64,000 bases of DNA. Origin: Prolixibacteraceae bacterium. GTDB lineage: Bacteria; Bacteroidota; Bacteroidia; Bacteroidales; Prolixibacteraceae. Each line of letters opens with the position of its first letter. The stretch's first letter is position 1. The position numbers and the translations under genes are program-made. The notes below the pieces were generated by a model that was given only the letters and a program-made list of their open reading frames with translations, ran no database searches and was not told the origin of the DNA. The stretch spans positions 116,843 through 180,842 of the forward strand of contig JAFLKN010000020.1 in the NCBI GenBank assembly GCA_019163175.1, in the 5' to 3' direction. This document shows, one piece after another, positions 18,982 to 26,531 of this stretch.

Positions 18982-19722
18982 CTACAGCGATTCCATCAGT
19001 TCATCTGTCATTTCCAGGTTGTGGTAAACGGCCTGAATATCGTCGTCTTCTTCAAACACATCGATGAGCCGCATCACTTTTCGTGAATTTTCCAGATCTA
19101 GCGCGGTGGTGTCTTTGGGTATACGCTGCAACTGCGCACTTTCGGGTTCTATGTTCAGCGCTTCCAGCTTTTTCATCATCGGGCCAAAGTCTTCCATCGC
19201 TGTTGTGATCGTAAAATAGCCTTCTTCCAACTGGATGTCTTCAGCGCCGGCTTCAATCATTTCCATTTCAAATTCATCGGCATCGAGCGTGCCTTTCGGA
19301 ATCGTAAAAATACCTTTACGGTCGAAGATAAAACTCAATGAACCATTGGTTCCCAGGTTTCCGTTGTGCCGGTTGAAATAACTCCTGACATTCGAAATGG
19401 TTCGTTGCTGATTATCGGTAGTTGCTTCGAGGAAAACGGCTACACCACCATGGGCATAACCTTCGAAAGTACATTCTGTAAACGAGGCCGAATCTTTATC
19501 AGCGCCTTTGTTGATGGCACGCTGGATGTTGTCTTTGGGCATACTAACACCTTTGGCATTCGAAATGGCAAGCCTGAGTCGGGGATTGCCTTCCGGATCG
19601 GGACCGCCTTCTTTTACCGCAACGGTAATTTCCTTAACCAATTTGGAAAATATCTTGGATCGTTTCGAATCCAAGGCTCCTTTTTTGTGCTTGATGGTCG
19701 ACCATTTGCTGTGTCCCGACAT
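18982..19722 (-). CDS. yebC: YebC/PmpR family protein
   Basis: A 246-aa protein of the YebC/TACO1 family. It begins MSGHSKWSTIKHKKG and has the conserved VSMPKDNIQRAINKG block around residue 55. Family members were first described as transcriptional regulators; more recent work ties them to ribosome rescue at difficult sequences such as proline runs. The three-domain length is normal. It is monocistronic here and bracketed by two copies of a CTATGTG-type palindromic repeat, one just after its stop and one about 110 bases before its start. Confidence 0.95.
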   Translation of the reverse strand: MSGHSKWSTIKHKKGALDSKRSKIFSKLVKEITVAVKEGGPDPEGNPRLRLAISNAKGVSMPKDNIQRAINKGADKDSASFTECTFEGYAHGGVAVFLEATTDNQQRTISNVRSYFNRHNGNLGTNGSLSFIFDRKGIFTIPKGTLDADEFEMEMIEAGAEDIQLEEGYFTITTAMEDFGPMMKKLEALNIEPESAQLQRIPKDTTALDLENSRKVMRLIDVFEEDDDIQAVYHNLEMTDELMESL

Positions 19723-19830
19723 GGATTTTGTATTTTAGATTGCTTGTAAAGTTAATGCTTTGGCTGTAGAAAGGCGCTTCTTCGCGAAAAATTATAGATG
19801 GGTGATGGGAAGGAAATGTAAATTGTTTGC

Positions 19831-19937
19831 ACCCACATAGGCACATTGGACACACTGGAAAATCCCTAATAGTTTATTGCAAATTTCAAAAATGCATAAA
19901 ATCTTAGCTATGTGACCTATGTGTCTATGTGGTTTAT
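19831..19937. repeat. CTATGTG-type palindromic element, copy B
   Basis: The left arm CCCACATAGGCACATTGG (from 19832) and the right arm CTATGTGACCTATGTGTC plus TATGTGGTTT (19908-19935) are near reverse complements around a roughly 45-base loop. The same arms occur at 59861-59930, and a right-arm half copy occurs at 18936-18964. It separates yebC from the HNH nuclease gene, whose stop is three bases beyond it. Confidence 0.6.
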
Positions 19938-19939
19938 TT

Positions 19940-20926
19940 TTATCCAAACGCAAAGCGCTGCCGGTGCTGGGCGAATTTTTCGGGCGAAGGATAAAACCGT
20001 GAATCTTGCGGGAGATGCAGTTCCTGACGATTAAATTGGCGAATACCCACCTCTGGGAAATGATCAGTAAGACGGGGATGAACCAGCACCCGGTAATCGT
20101 CGGAAACTGAAACCAGGCCACGGTCGAAAGCACGGTGAAGGGTGGGAGAGAGCGCAATGCCATTGGTGATGGTATCGCCTTGTGCATCAGCAAAAGGAAC
20201 GATGTGACAGGCATCAACCATGGTAACATTATTTCCAAATTCGAGTTTCATTCCTGAAATGGCGCAACGCCCATCATAGATTTCCAAAACAGCTTTTCTG
20301 AAAATATGGCTTCGAAGAATCAGTTCTTCTTCTCGTTCAGCTACGTTCATTTGCTCGAATTTGCGAATGACCTTTCTGGCATAATTCTCGGCTGGATCGT
20401 AAAGTATATCTTTCTTAATGACCTCAGAATAGAGTACAGGCGACTTATATAGATTGGATGCTTTATTTGGGAAATACCTTTCCAGCAAGGCCACTTTAAG
20501 TTCGATACGTTGGACAGGATTTTGTAAGGCTTGAGCCAATTCGTCCGACAGCAATGCACATTCTACTGTTTGACACAATGCTTTATAGCTTTTAATGGAA
20601 TTACTTTTGGTGACTGGAATCTCTTTACCAGCGTATGGTTTTAATTGCCAGAAGCCCGATTTCTCTGAGCCCAAATGAAAAAATGGAAGCGAAAAATTGG
20701 CGTCATGTTCAGTATCAACTAATAATTTCCAGTAATCGTGAAAACTTGTTAGCAAGTCTTCACTAATTGGCACTTCTTTACCCCACAAATATCCCTTTTC
20801 AAACCCATTAATCAATGCCAGCAGTAATATGGGTTTGTGTGGTGCCAAACCAAATTTGGTGATGCCTTGGCGGAGGGAAGTGAGTTGGAGAAGAAGCGAA
20901 TGCATAATTGGCTTATTGTGTATCAC
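19940..20926 (-). CDS. HNH endonuclease with possible sulfur-binding-like N-domain
   Basis: 328 aa from a GTG that overlaps the previous stop (GTGA); an ATG at 20905 (MHSLLLQLTSLRQG) is an equally good start, giving 321 aa. The C-terminal half has the HNH nuclease signature: CAISGMKLE, then DACHIVPFAD and NGIALSPTLHRAFDRG. The N-terminal half (GLAPHKPILLLALINGF ... LPFFHLGSEKSGFWQL) resembles in layout the DNA-recognition domain of ScoMcrA-type restriction enzymes that read phosphorothioate DNA; this is a pattern match, not proof. No dnd modification genes are in the window. It is the last of five tightly packed genes. Its 3' half is clearly richer in G+C than the genes upstream. Confidence 0.8.
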   Translation of the reverse strand: MIHNKPIMHSLLLQLTSLRQGITKFGLAPHKPILLLALINGFEKGYLWGKEVPISEDLLTSFHDYWKLLVDTEHDANFSLPFFHLGSEKSGFWQLKPYAGKEIPVTKSNSIKSYKALCQTVECALLSDELAQALQNPVQRIELKVALLERYFPNKASNLYKSPVLYSEVIKKDILYDPAENYARKVIRKFEQMNVAEREEELILRSHIFRKAVLEIYDGRCAISGMKLEFGNNVTMVDACHIVPFADAQGDTITNGIALSPTLHRAFDRGLVSVSDDYRVLVHPRLTDHFPEVGIRQFNRQELHLPQDSRFYPSPEKFAQHRQRFAFG

Positions 20927-21381
20927 AGATATCTACTTATATACTGATTCTTCCGATTTTCATTTAACATGCCAACAATATAGTCTGCAGTTTCGTTTAG
21001 TACATGGTCATCGTAAACTAATGAATTCGGTATTCTAAATGTTATGTATCCTCTAAGAAATGAATGGTAAGTCCTTTGCAAGTCAGCAAAGGCTTGTTGT
21101 GTATTTAAATTGTGATGCCCACCATCGACCTCAATGTTTACTTTTGCTTCAGGGATTGCTATATCAATATGTTTATATCCATCAAATTTTTCCATTTCCG
21201 CCGGAACACCTCTTTGTTTTAAAGCGAAATATAGTCGTATTGTTTCTTGTGTCGTTTGAAAACTCATTTGCTTGATCCATTCTTGATGTTCAATACAAAG
21301 TGGAACACCAAAATTTTGAACTGAATATCTAAATACATATTGATTTATAAATTGATAACATTCAAGACAACAGTTATTCAT
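20923..21381 (-). CDS. Zinc-knuckle plus DUF559/Vsr-like nuclease
   Basis: 152 aa from ATG 21381; a TTG three codons upstream overlaps the previous stop as TTGA. The N-terminus has paired metal-ligand candidates (CCLEC near residue 4, then LCIEH near residue 30) that look like a small zinc site. The rest fits the DUF559/very-short-patch-repair fold of PD-(D/E)XK nucleases: HIDIAIPEAKVNIEVDGGHH supplies the Asp and Glu-x-Asp active-site residues, followed by a conserved D..R and FRIPNS strand. It probably cuts or nicks DNA. It lies between a membrane protein and the HNH gene in the defence-type operon. It is not a component of any two-gene Gabija that I know. Confidence 0.7.
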   Translation of the reverse strand: MNNCCLECYQFINQYVFRYSVQNFGVPLCIEHQEWIKQMSFQTTQETIRLYFALKQRGVPAEMEKFDGYKHIDIAIPEAKVNIEVDGGHHNLNTQQAFADLQRTYHSFLRGYITFRIPNSLVYDDHVLNETADYIVGMLNENRKNQYISRYL

Positions 21382-21386
21382 GTGTT

Positions 21387-21734
21387 TCAATATTTAGTTT
21401 TAATCTTATTAACTTTAAATCGTTCTTTAAGAATTAGTATGAATAAAAATATAATACCCATAAGTGCTAATTTTGATTTTTCTTTTTTCAACAGCTTATT
21501 TTCTTCAATCAGTTTCGAGTTTTCGACCCAAAGCTGTTGATTGAACAAATCGTCATCACGTTCATATTCTCTTTTATAGAATCCTAGATTGATACTCTCC
21601 CTTTTCCAGACCTTATACTTGCTCTTTCTTTTGTACTTATCCGAAATTTGGAAAAGAAGAAATATTGTAATACAGATCAAATACCAAAAGATCAATAATG
21701 GATTTTCAGAAATAATTTTTTGAATGAATTCCAT
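21387..21734 (-). CDS. Small two-TM coiled-coil protein in defence operon
   Basis: 115 aa, not recognised as a named family. A first membrane segment lies at about residues 13-31 (LLIFWYLICITIFLLFQI). A basic-acidic loop follows, then a heptad-like coiled coil (ENSKLIEENKLLKKEKSK, about 71-88). A second membrane segment (LALMGIIFLFILIL, about 89-102) and a basic tail end the protein. Both termini therefore lie on one side, with the coiled coil next to the membrane. It begins one base after the helicase stop (TGATATG), so the two are probably translationally coupled. A membrane-damaging effector or an anchor for the nucleases is possible; neither is shown. Confidence 0.75.
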   Translation of the reverse strand: MEFIQKIISENPLLIFWYLICITIFLLFQISDKYKRKSKYKVWKRESINLGFYKREYERDDDLFNQQLWVENSKLIEENKLLKKEKSKLALMGIIFLFILILKERFKVNKIKTKY

Positions 21735-21735
21735 A

Positions 21736-23430
21736 TCATTTAAGTTTTAGTTTCTCACTCCAAATATCTTTGCATCCCTCTGGAACCGCCAAAACCAGAA
21801 TTTTTCTAGCTCTTGTCAATCCAACATAAATAATTCGTTTTTCTTCTCTATCTTCATCATTCTGGCATCTTTCTAATAAGTTGCGATATTTCCTATTATT
21901 CCCAGCGGCATCTTTTATAAACATTAATATGGCATCATATGTCTCCCCTTTTACTGAATGAATAGTTCCTGTATGGTATTGGGATTCATCTTTTGATACA
22001 TCTTCGGTTGCAAAGAACGAATCAATAGTTTTTCTACCAAGCGTCCGGTTAATTGGAAAGTCAAATGAGTATTTATCATTTATAGTTTTAGTTGCTTTTT
22101 TAATCCATACATCCAATTGTTCTCCATTGCACGCTGGCAATAGGTCAATAAAATCAAACATTTCTTGACGGTATTTTACAAATCCTTTTTCCTCAATTTG
22201 TCTTTTAATGAAATCACTCTCTAAATATGAATTTCCAGTTATAGCTTTGTGAAAACCATGTTCTATATATTTGAGACCCTTCTTAAAATCTCCATTCTCA
22301 TAAAGATATTTTCCGTGGACAATATCTCTAACATAGTATTTCCCAATTATCCATGGTTGTTCGTCCTTTGTAATTAATGGTTTGCCAAGATGTTTGCCAA
22401 ACGAATTAGAACGATAAATAATTGCAATATTCTTGTCTTCAATGCCGCAGTTCTTGCACAAACGCAAGAAGTACGATTTAATTAAATCAATTCTCAATTG
22501 ATTACCTAATTTATACTCTATAACCTTTGGAATAAAATTATAATCCTTTACATCACTATTTTTGAACGGGATAGATTTTTCAACCTCAATAAAAGCATTC
22601 GCACAATTACAAATCCATGAGGAACTTCTTCTGTTCTCATCCAATTGAATCGGAGGGAACCATTGCTCAATCTTCTTATCAAATAATTCAGGTTTCGCAT
22701 TATTCCATTCAAAAATGGCTTGATCGGGGTCTCCAATCAGCATAATTTCTTTAGTGAATTGATTTAGGATATTAATGATTTCCATTTGTACATCAGTGGT
22801 ATCTTGTGCTTCATCAACAATTATAAATGGGAAGCGCATTGAAATATTTCTTGCAATTAATGGATATTTTTGCAGAACACGCATTGCGATATAATTGGCA
22901 TCTGCTTGGTTGGCCAAGCCGCCTTTCATAATCCTCATTTTTGTTTTGAATATCTCTTCTTGCAAATCCTTCCGAATAATTGTTCCATTAAAAATGTATT
23001 GAACACCTTCCTTATCAAACGAAACTTTATCAAAAAAACTATCATAATATCCTCTTCCACTCCATGAGGAATGTGGTTCTCCAACTAATTGAGGACGTTT
23101 ATTTGTTTTTAATCTTAAATGACCGTAAGGAAGAAACACGTATTTATTCAGGAAACTATCAATAGTTCCGAGAAAATGAGGATAACGGATTGGTGAATCA
23201 ATATTGAAATCGTCTCTAAGTTTATTTTCGATCTCCTGCCATGCCGTATTTGTAAATGATATTGCTGCAATTCCTTGATGGTAAAATGTTCGTGAACTTA
23301 TCAAATGAGCGATTCTAGCTGCAACAGAAAATGTCTTACCGCTACCAGGACAGGCATTTACGACAACGTTACCTTTAGCATTAACAATCTCTTTTTGTTT
23401 TTCGGAGAGTTCTACTGAGGAATCACCCAT
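21736..23430 (-). CDS. gajB: UvrD/PcrA-like superfamily 1 helicase, GajB-like
   Basis: A 564-aa SF1A helicase. Walker A is NACPGSGKT (residues 25-33). Motif II is IIVDEAQDTT (about 205-215) and motif III is LIGDPDQAIFEW. The C-terminal motifs include HSVKGETYDAIL and YVGLTRARK. All catalytic motifs look intact. The Q-motif-like start (LSEKQKEIVNA) is present. It overlaps the OLD-family gene by 19 bases. A TOPRIM OLD ATPase followed by a short UvrD helicase is the definition of the Gabija defence system. The protein is somewhat longer than the Bacillus GajB as I remember it (about 494 aa). An alternative is another OLD-helicase pair outside Gabija proper. Confidence 0.8.
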   Translation of the reverse strand: MGDSSVELSEKQKEIVNAKGNVVVNACPGSGKTFSVAARIAHLISSRTFYHQGIAAISFTNTAWQEIENKLRDDFNIDSPIRYPHFLGTIDSFLNKYVFLPYGHLRLKTNKRPQLVGEPHSSWSGRGYYDSFFDKVSFDKEGVQYIFNGTIIRKDLQEEIFKTKMRIMKGGLANQADANYIAMRVLQKYPLIARNISMRFPFIIVDEAQDTTDVQMEIINILNQFTKEIMLIGDPDQAIFEWNNAKPELFDKKIEQWFPPIQLDENRRSSSWICNCANAFIEVEKSIPFKNSDVKDYNFIPKVIEYKLGNQLRIDLIKSYFLRLCKNCGIEDKNIAIIYRSNSFGKHLGKPLITKDEQPWIIGKYYVRDIVHGKYLYENGDFKKGLKYIEHGFHKAITGNSYLESDFIKRQIEEKGFVKYRQEMFDFIDLLPACNGEQLDVWIKKATKTINDKYSFDFPINRTLGRKTIDSFFATEDVSKDESQYHTGTIHSVKGETYDAILMFIKDAAGNNRKYRNLLERCQNDEDREEKRIIYVGLTRARKILVLAVPEGCKDIWSEKLKLK

Positions 23431-25385
23431 TGGATAGAGTCTTTAATATATTTTGGAATTTCAAACCGTTTTAATAAATGGCATTTCTTTTCATCATCAA
23501 GGATTACCGAAAGATTGAGCGCAAATTCAGATTTGTCTTTGTTAGACTTCAATTTTTCAAGGATCTCAGTGGCCTGTTCTTCCATACCAGTAACTGAATT
23601 TAAGAAGACTGTTTGTGGATGCATTCTTGTATAAACAAGTTTCATGAGCCTTAAATTAAATTTACTAGCCATCATTAGCTCATATTCAAAAGTAACTTTT
23701 GCTAAATGACTGTGCAGATTTCCTTTTCCACCAAATTTTTTCGCATTTTCTGCTCTCTCTGATAACTTATTTATTCTTTCACTTAAAATTTGTACGATGG
23801 AAGCTTCTTCATCTTCGAATCCAACCAAATCTCCAACTTCGGACTTATGTATTCGATTAAGCTTATCAATTACGCCATTGTCTTGAAGAGCTTTAAATAT
23901 TTCTTCTGCTCTTTTTTTGTCAACAGTACCATTTCGAAATGATCCAGAACTTATAACTCCCCGATCATCGTCAGTCAATAAACTACATTTGGCTAGTAAC
24001 CGCTTTTCTGACTCGTTCGAATTGTATAGCCTTGCAAAATGTTCAAATGCAACGCCCCCAATATTTACAATCTCAATTCCATATCGGTCTATATCTAAAT
24101 CTATTTTTTTCGCGAACACAGGGAGTAATAATGCTTCTGAAATTCCTTCTACCAGTATTGTTCCATTAGAAAAGAAAAGCTGTGATTTGGTAACATCTAA
24201 GAATTTTGATAGATACTTTTTATTCTCAGGTTCTAATTCAGAATTACCAATAGTAAATGCTTTAATCTCATTCTTTTGTTTTTGTAATACGATAAGATAG
24301 TCAAGGTTAGCTTTAGCTGTAATTGTTGGTGAATGGGACGTAATAAATAATTGTAATCCTTTCTCTTCAAATGTATTCAAGTACTTAAAAAACGTATTTT
24401 GCTTTTGTGGATGTAAATGTGCTTCTGGCTCTTCAATCAATAAAGCTTCATAAAAATGATCGCGCTCAGCTAGATTCCCTTGATTGTTATTAATCAAATC
24501 ACCTAAAACAGTTGCGGCATAAATGATGTTATTTTCTCCTAATCCGTTTTGAGTAATTTCAAAATAACTATCTCGACTTGGAATTGGACTTTTTACTTCT
24601 ATGTTATTAATAATTCCATCATAACTATATGGCAAAAAGCTAAAAGCAACACTCGGTTCCTTTCCAATAATTGAGGCACCATTAATATGTTCCTGTACTT
24701 TTGTTTCACCTGTTTTAATGATTGTATTCCATTCGGCATCATCAACTGCATCCTGAAGTTTTTTTGCTAATTCAACTTTTTTCTCTTTATTCAAAACAGT
24801 AATCTCAGCCTCATCTGGAGCGTCATCTAGCTTAAATCCTTTTAAATTTTTATAAAGCTCCGCAATTTTATTTCCTCGTGCATGGGGTCTAAGTTTTTCA
24901 ACAGCATCACGCAAAGGACTTAAATAGGTAAAATTAATTAACTGTAAAGCTTCAGGAGGAACAATTTGTCCTTCATTATCCCCACCCCAAACACTCCAAC
25001 GTAATACTCGGTTATCATTTCTTGTTTCATACGAATATTTGAAATGTAACTGTATTGTTTGGATGCTCGGATCATTTCTATCTTGTGAAATAAAATCTGT
25101 AAAAACAGCGGCTTCAATTGGATCTTCATATTCAAAGATCATATCAAAACATATTTGCCTTGCATCCTCAGATGGATCGTTTATATCAATATAGAAATCC
25201 TTGTCTTTATCAATGTAGATGTCCCTAAATTGATTTCCATAACTCAGGCAAATCCTCAAAGCATCAATGATTGCAGTCTTCCCAGAGTTATTTTCACCAA
25301 TGATAATATTAACTCCTTTGTTAAAAGTAAGATCAAGTCTTCGAATTGATCGATAACCTTGTATTATAAACTGTTTAAGATACAT
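23412..25385 (-). CDS. gajA: OLD-family ATPase/TOPRIM nuclease, GajA-like
   Basis: A 657-aa protein with an N-terminal ABC/SMC-type ATPase and a C-terminal TOPRIM domain. Walker A is GENNSGKT (30-37). Walker B is ALLIEEPEAHLHPQ (about 310-323), followed by the H-loop region FITSHSPT. The TOPRIM signature starts ILVEGISEALLLPVF (about 410) and continues with the acidic DDDRG (about 473). Family members nick or cut DNA when nucleotide levels fall. This is the first gene of a five-gene cluster. Its upstream 240 bases are A+T-rich and hold a candidate operator. A late acidic/His region (about 530-580) has no motif I can name. Confidence 0.82.
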   Translation of the reverse strand: MYLKQFIIQGYRSIRRLDLTFNKGVNIIIGENNSGKTAIIDALRICLSYGNQFRDIYIDKDKDFYIDINDPSEDARQICFDMIFEYEDPIEAAVFTDFISQDRNDPSIQTIQLHFKYSYETRNDNRVLRWSVWGGDNEGQIVPPEALQLINFTYLSPLRDAVEKLRPHARGNKIAELYKNLKGFKLDDAPDEAEITVLNKEKKVELAKKLQDAVDDAEWNTIIKTGETKVQEHINGASIIGKEPSVAFSFLPYSYDGIINNIEVKSPIPSRDSYFEITQNGLGENNIIYAATVLGDLINNNQGNLAERDHFYEALLIEEPEAHLHPQKQNTFFKYLNTFEEKGLQLFITSHSPTITAKANLDYLIVLQKQKNEIKAFTIGNSELEPENKKYLSKFLDVTKSQLFFSNGTILVEGISEALLLPVFAKKIDLDIDRYGIEIVNIGGVAFEHFARLYNSNESEKRLLAKCSLLTDDDRGVISSGSFRNGTVDKKRAEEIFKALQDNGVIDKLNRIHKSEVGDLVGFEDEEASIVQILSERINKLSERAENAKKFGGKGNLHSHLAKVTFEYELMMASKFNLRLMKLVYTRMHPQTVFLNSVTGMEEQATEILEKLKSNKDKSEFALNLSVILDDEKKCHLLKRFEIPKYIKDSIQWVIPQ

Positions 25386-25480
25386 GTGAATTTATTTTTC
25401 TAAGATTAAGAAAATTGAAATGACAATCAACGGATTGAGATTTATAAAAGTAGAAAAAGATAAATAGAAACCTTTTGCTT

Positions 25481-25509
25481 TTCATAAATAGTTATGAAGC
25501 AGTTATGAA
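25481..25509 (-). promoter_or_regulatory. Palindrome plus direct repeat upstream of defence operon
   Basis: TTCATAA (25481-25487) and TTATGAA (25492-25498) form a perfect 7-bp inverted repeat with a 4-base centre. AGTTATGAA at 25490-25498 recurs at 25501-25509, eleven bases away, which is one helical turn. It lies about 100 bases before the GajA-like start, a plausible operator position. Confidence 0.4.
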
Positions 25510-25542
25510 AATCTGACTTGACATTCAAGAATTACAAAACGC

Positions 25543-25588
25543 AAAAGCGGCTGAACTCCGGATTTTCGTCCTTTATTCAGCCGCTTTT
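25543..25588 (-). terminator. Terminator of the caa3 oxidase gene cluster
   Basis: AAAAGCGGCTGAA (25543-25555) pairs perfectly with TTCAGCCGCTTTT (25576-25588). Read on the minus strand it ends in a T-rich run, 38 bases after the HMA lipoprotein stop, and separates the oxidase cluster from the defence operon. Confidence 0.85.
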
Positions 25589-25626
25589 ATTCTTTTATAC
25601 TGGCCACTGCTACCGGCCATTGAACC

Positions 25627-25929
25627 CTATTTTGCTGCTACAATAAAACCACGGTCTTCAATGGCTTTCGTGATGTCTTTTAGGTTGGTTTGGTTTGAAT
25701 CGAAGCGAACAAATGCTGTTGAATCTTCGTGGTTGGCGCTGATGCTATCGATACCAGCCAGTTCGGTAACTCCTTTGGCAATCGAAGCTTCGCAATCGTC
25801 GCAATGCATCCCATTTACCTGTAACTTTGCTTCAACCATAACGGGAGCTGCTTTTTCTTTCGGTGCTTGCTTTGGTGCACAGGCAGCCATTCCTAAAATA
25901 AGGGAAATAATCAGGACAAGGTTTTTCAT
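25627..25929 (-). CDS. Heavy-metal-associated (HMA) domain lipoprotein
   Basis: 100 aa. A lipoprotein signal (MKNLVLIISLILGMAAC, Cys17) is followed by a lysine/proline linker and a single HMA ferredoxin-like domain. The metal site is NGMHCDDCEAS. Cytosolic CopZ chaperones share the fold, but here the lipobox places it in the envelope. It sits at the end of the caa3 oxidase cluster after a DUF302 gene, so copper delivery to or scavenging near CuA/CuB is a sensible inference. Mercury or another soft metal is an alternative. The gap to DUF302 is about 31 bases. Confidence 0.85.
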   Translation of the reverse strand: MKNLVLIISLILGMAACAPKQAPKEKAAPVMVEAKLQVNGMHCDDCEASIAKGVTELAGIDSISANHEDSTAFVRFDSNQTNLKDITKAIEDRGFIVAAK

Positions 25930-25960
25930 ATTTTTTGATTTTTAAAATTGAGTGACTAAA

Positions 25961-26422
25961 TTACTTTTTTACTAACGCTTTCAGAATGTTCTCGCTTCCT
26001 TCACCGGCATCGCTCATAATGGCAGTGGCTTCTCCTCCTAACAGTCGGGCAAAAAGTTCAGCATTCATGCGCGAAACATAGGTTTTACCATCAGCTTTTT
26101 CGTACACAGCCACACGACATGGCATGAGTGCCGAAATCTGTCGGTGTTTGTCGTTTCCCAGAATACGGACCGCAATATCGGGTTTGCAAATTGAAAATAC
26201 TTTCACCGGCCTCACGGTAAAACCATTGTTGGTCATAATCTGCTGAAGATCGTATTCGTGCGGCATTTTCCAATTGTTGCTTTTGGTTGACTCGGTGAGC
26301 TTTTCAACTGTTTCATTGAAATCATATTTGCTTTCGTTCACCGAAAACATCAACCGTGGAAACACAAAAACAAGGAATAAGCCGATAAGAACAAATCCTG
26401 AAAAAAGTCCTGCAAGAAACAT
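25961..26422 (-). CDS. DUF302 domain protein, membrane-anchored
   Basis: 153 aa. One N-terminal membrane helix (FLAGLFSGFVLIGLFLVFVF) is followed by a DUF302 domain, with the characteristic SICKPDIAVRIL and ISALMPCRVAVYEKADGKTYVSRMN-like stretch near residues 80-120. The function of the family is not established; members often sit next to sulfur, copper or respiratory genes. It lies between the heme farnesyltransferase and the HMA lipoprotein, so a role in oxidase maturation or metal stress is an inference from position. Two cysteines (in SICKPD and MPCRV) could bind a metal. Confidence 0.8.
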   Translation of the reverse strand: MFLAGLFSGFVLIGLFLVFVFPRLMFSVNESKYDFNETVEKLTESTKSNNWKMPHEYDLQQIMTNNGFTVRPVKVFSICKPDIAVRILGNDKHRQISALMPCRVAVYEKADGKTYVSRMNAELFARLLGGEATAIMSDAGEGSENILKALVKK

Positions 26423-26531
26423 AGCGTTGATTTTTTTTAATTTTGATAATGAAACAGTTAGATGACCCGATTGTTTGCTGAAAGTTGAATAAACTAATTC
26501 CGGATATCCGCTTTTCAGCGCATAATCTTTA

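Noticed and set aside
19792..20238. 148-aa minus-strand frame overlapping the HNH gene and the palindromic repeat
   Set aside because: It is out of frame with the HNH motif and runs through a dispersed repeat; the HNH frame explains the sequence better.
19940..25385. Prophage or integrative element around the defence operon
   Set aside because: No integrase, phage structural gene, tRNA or direct-repeat boundary was seen; the flanks are ordinary chromosomal genes.
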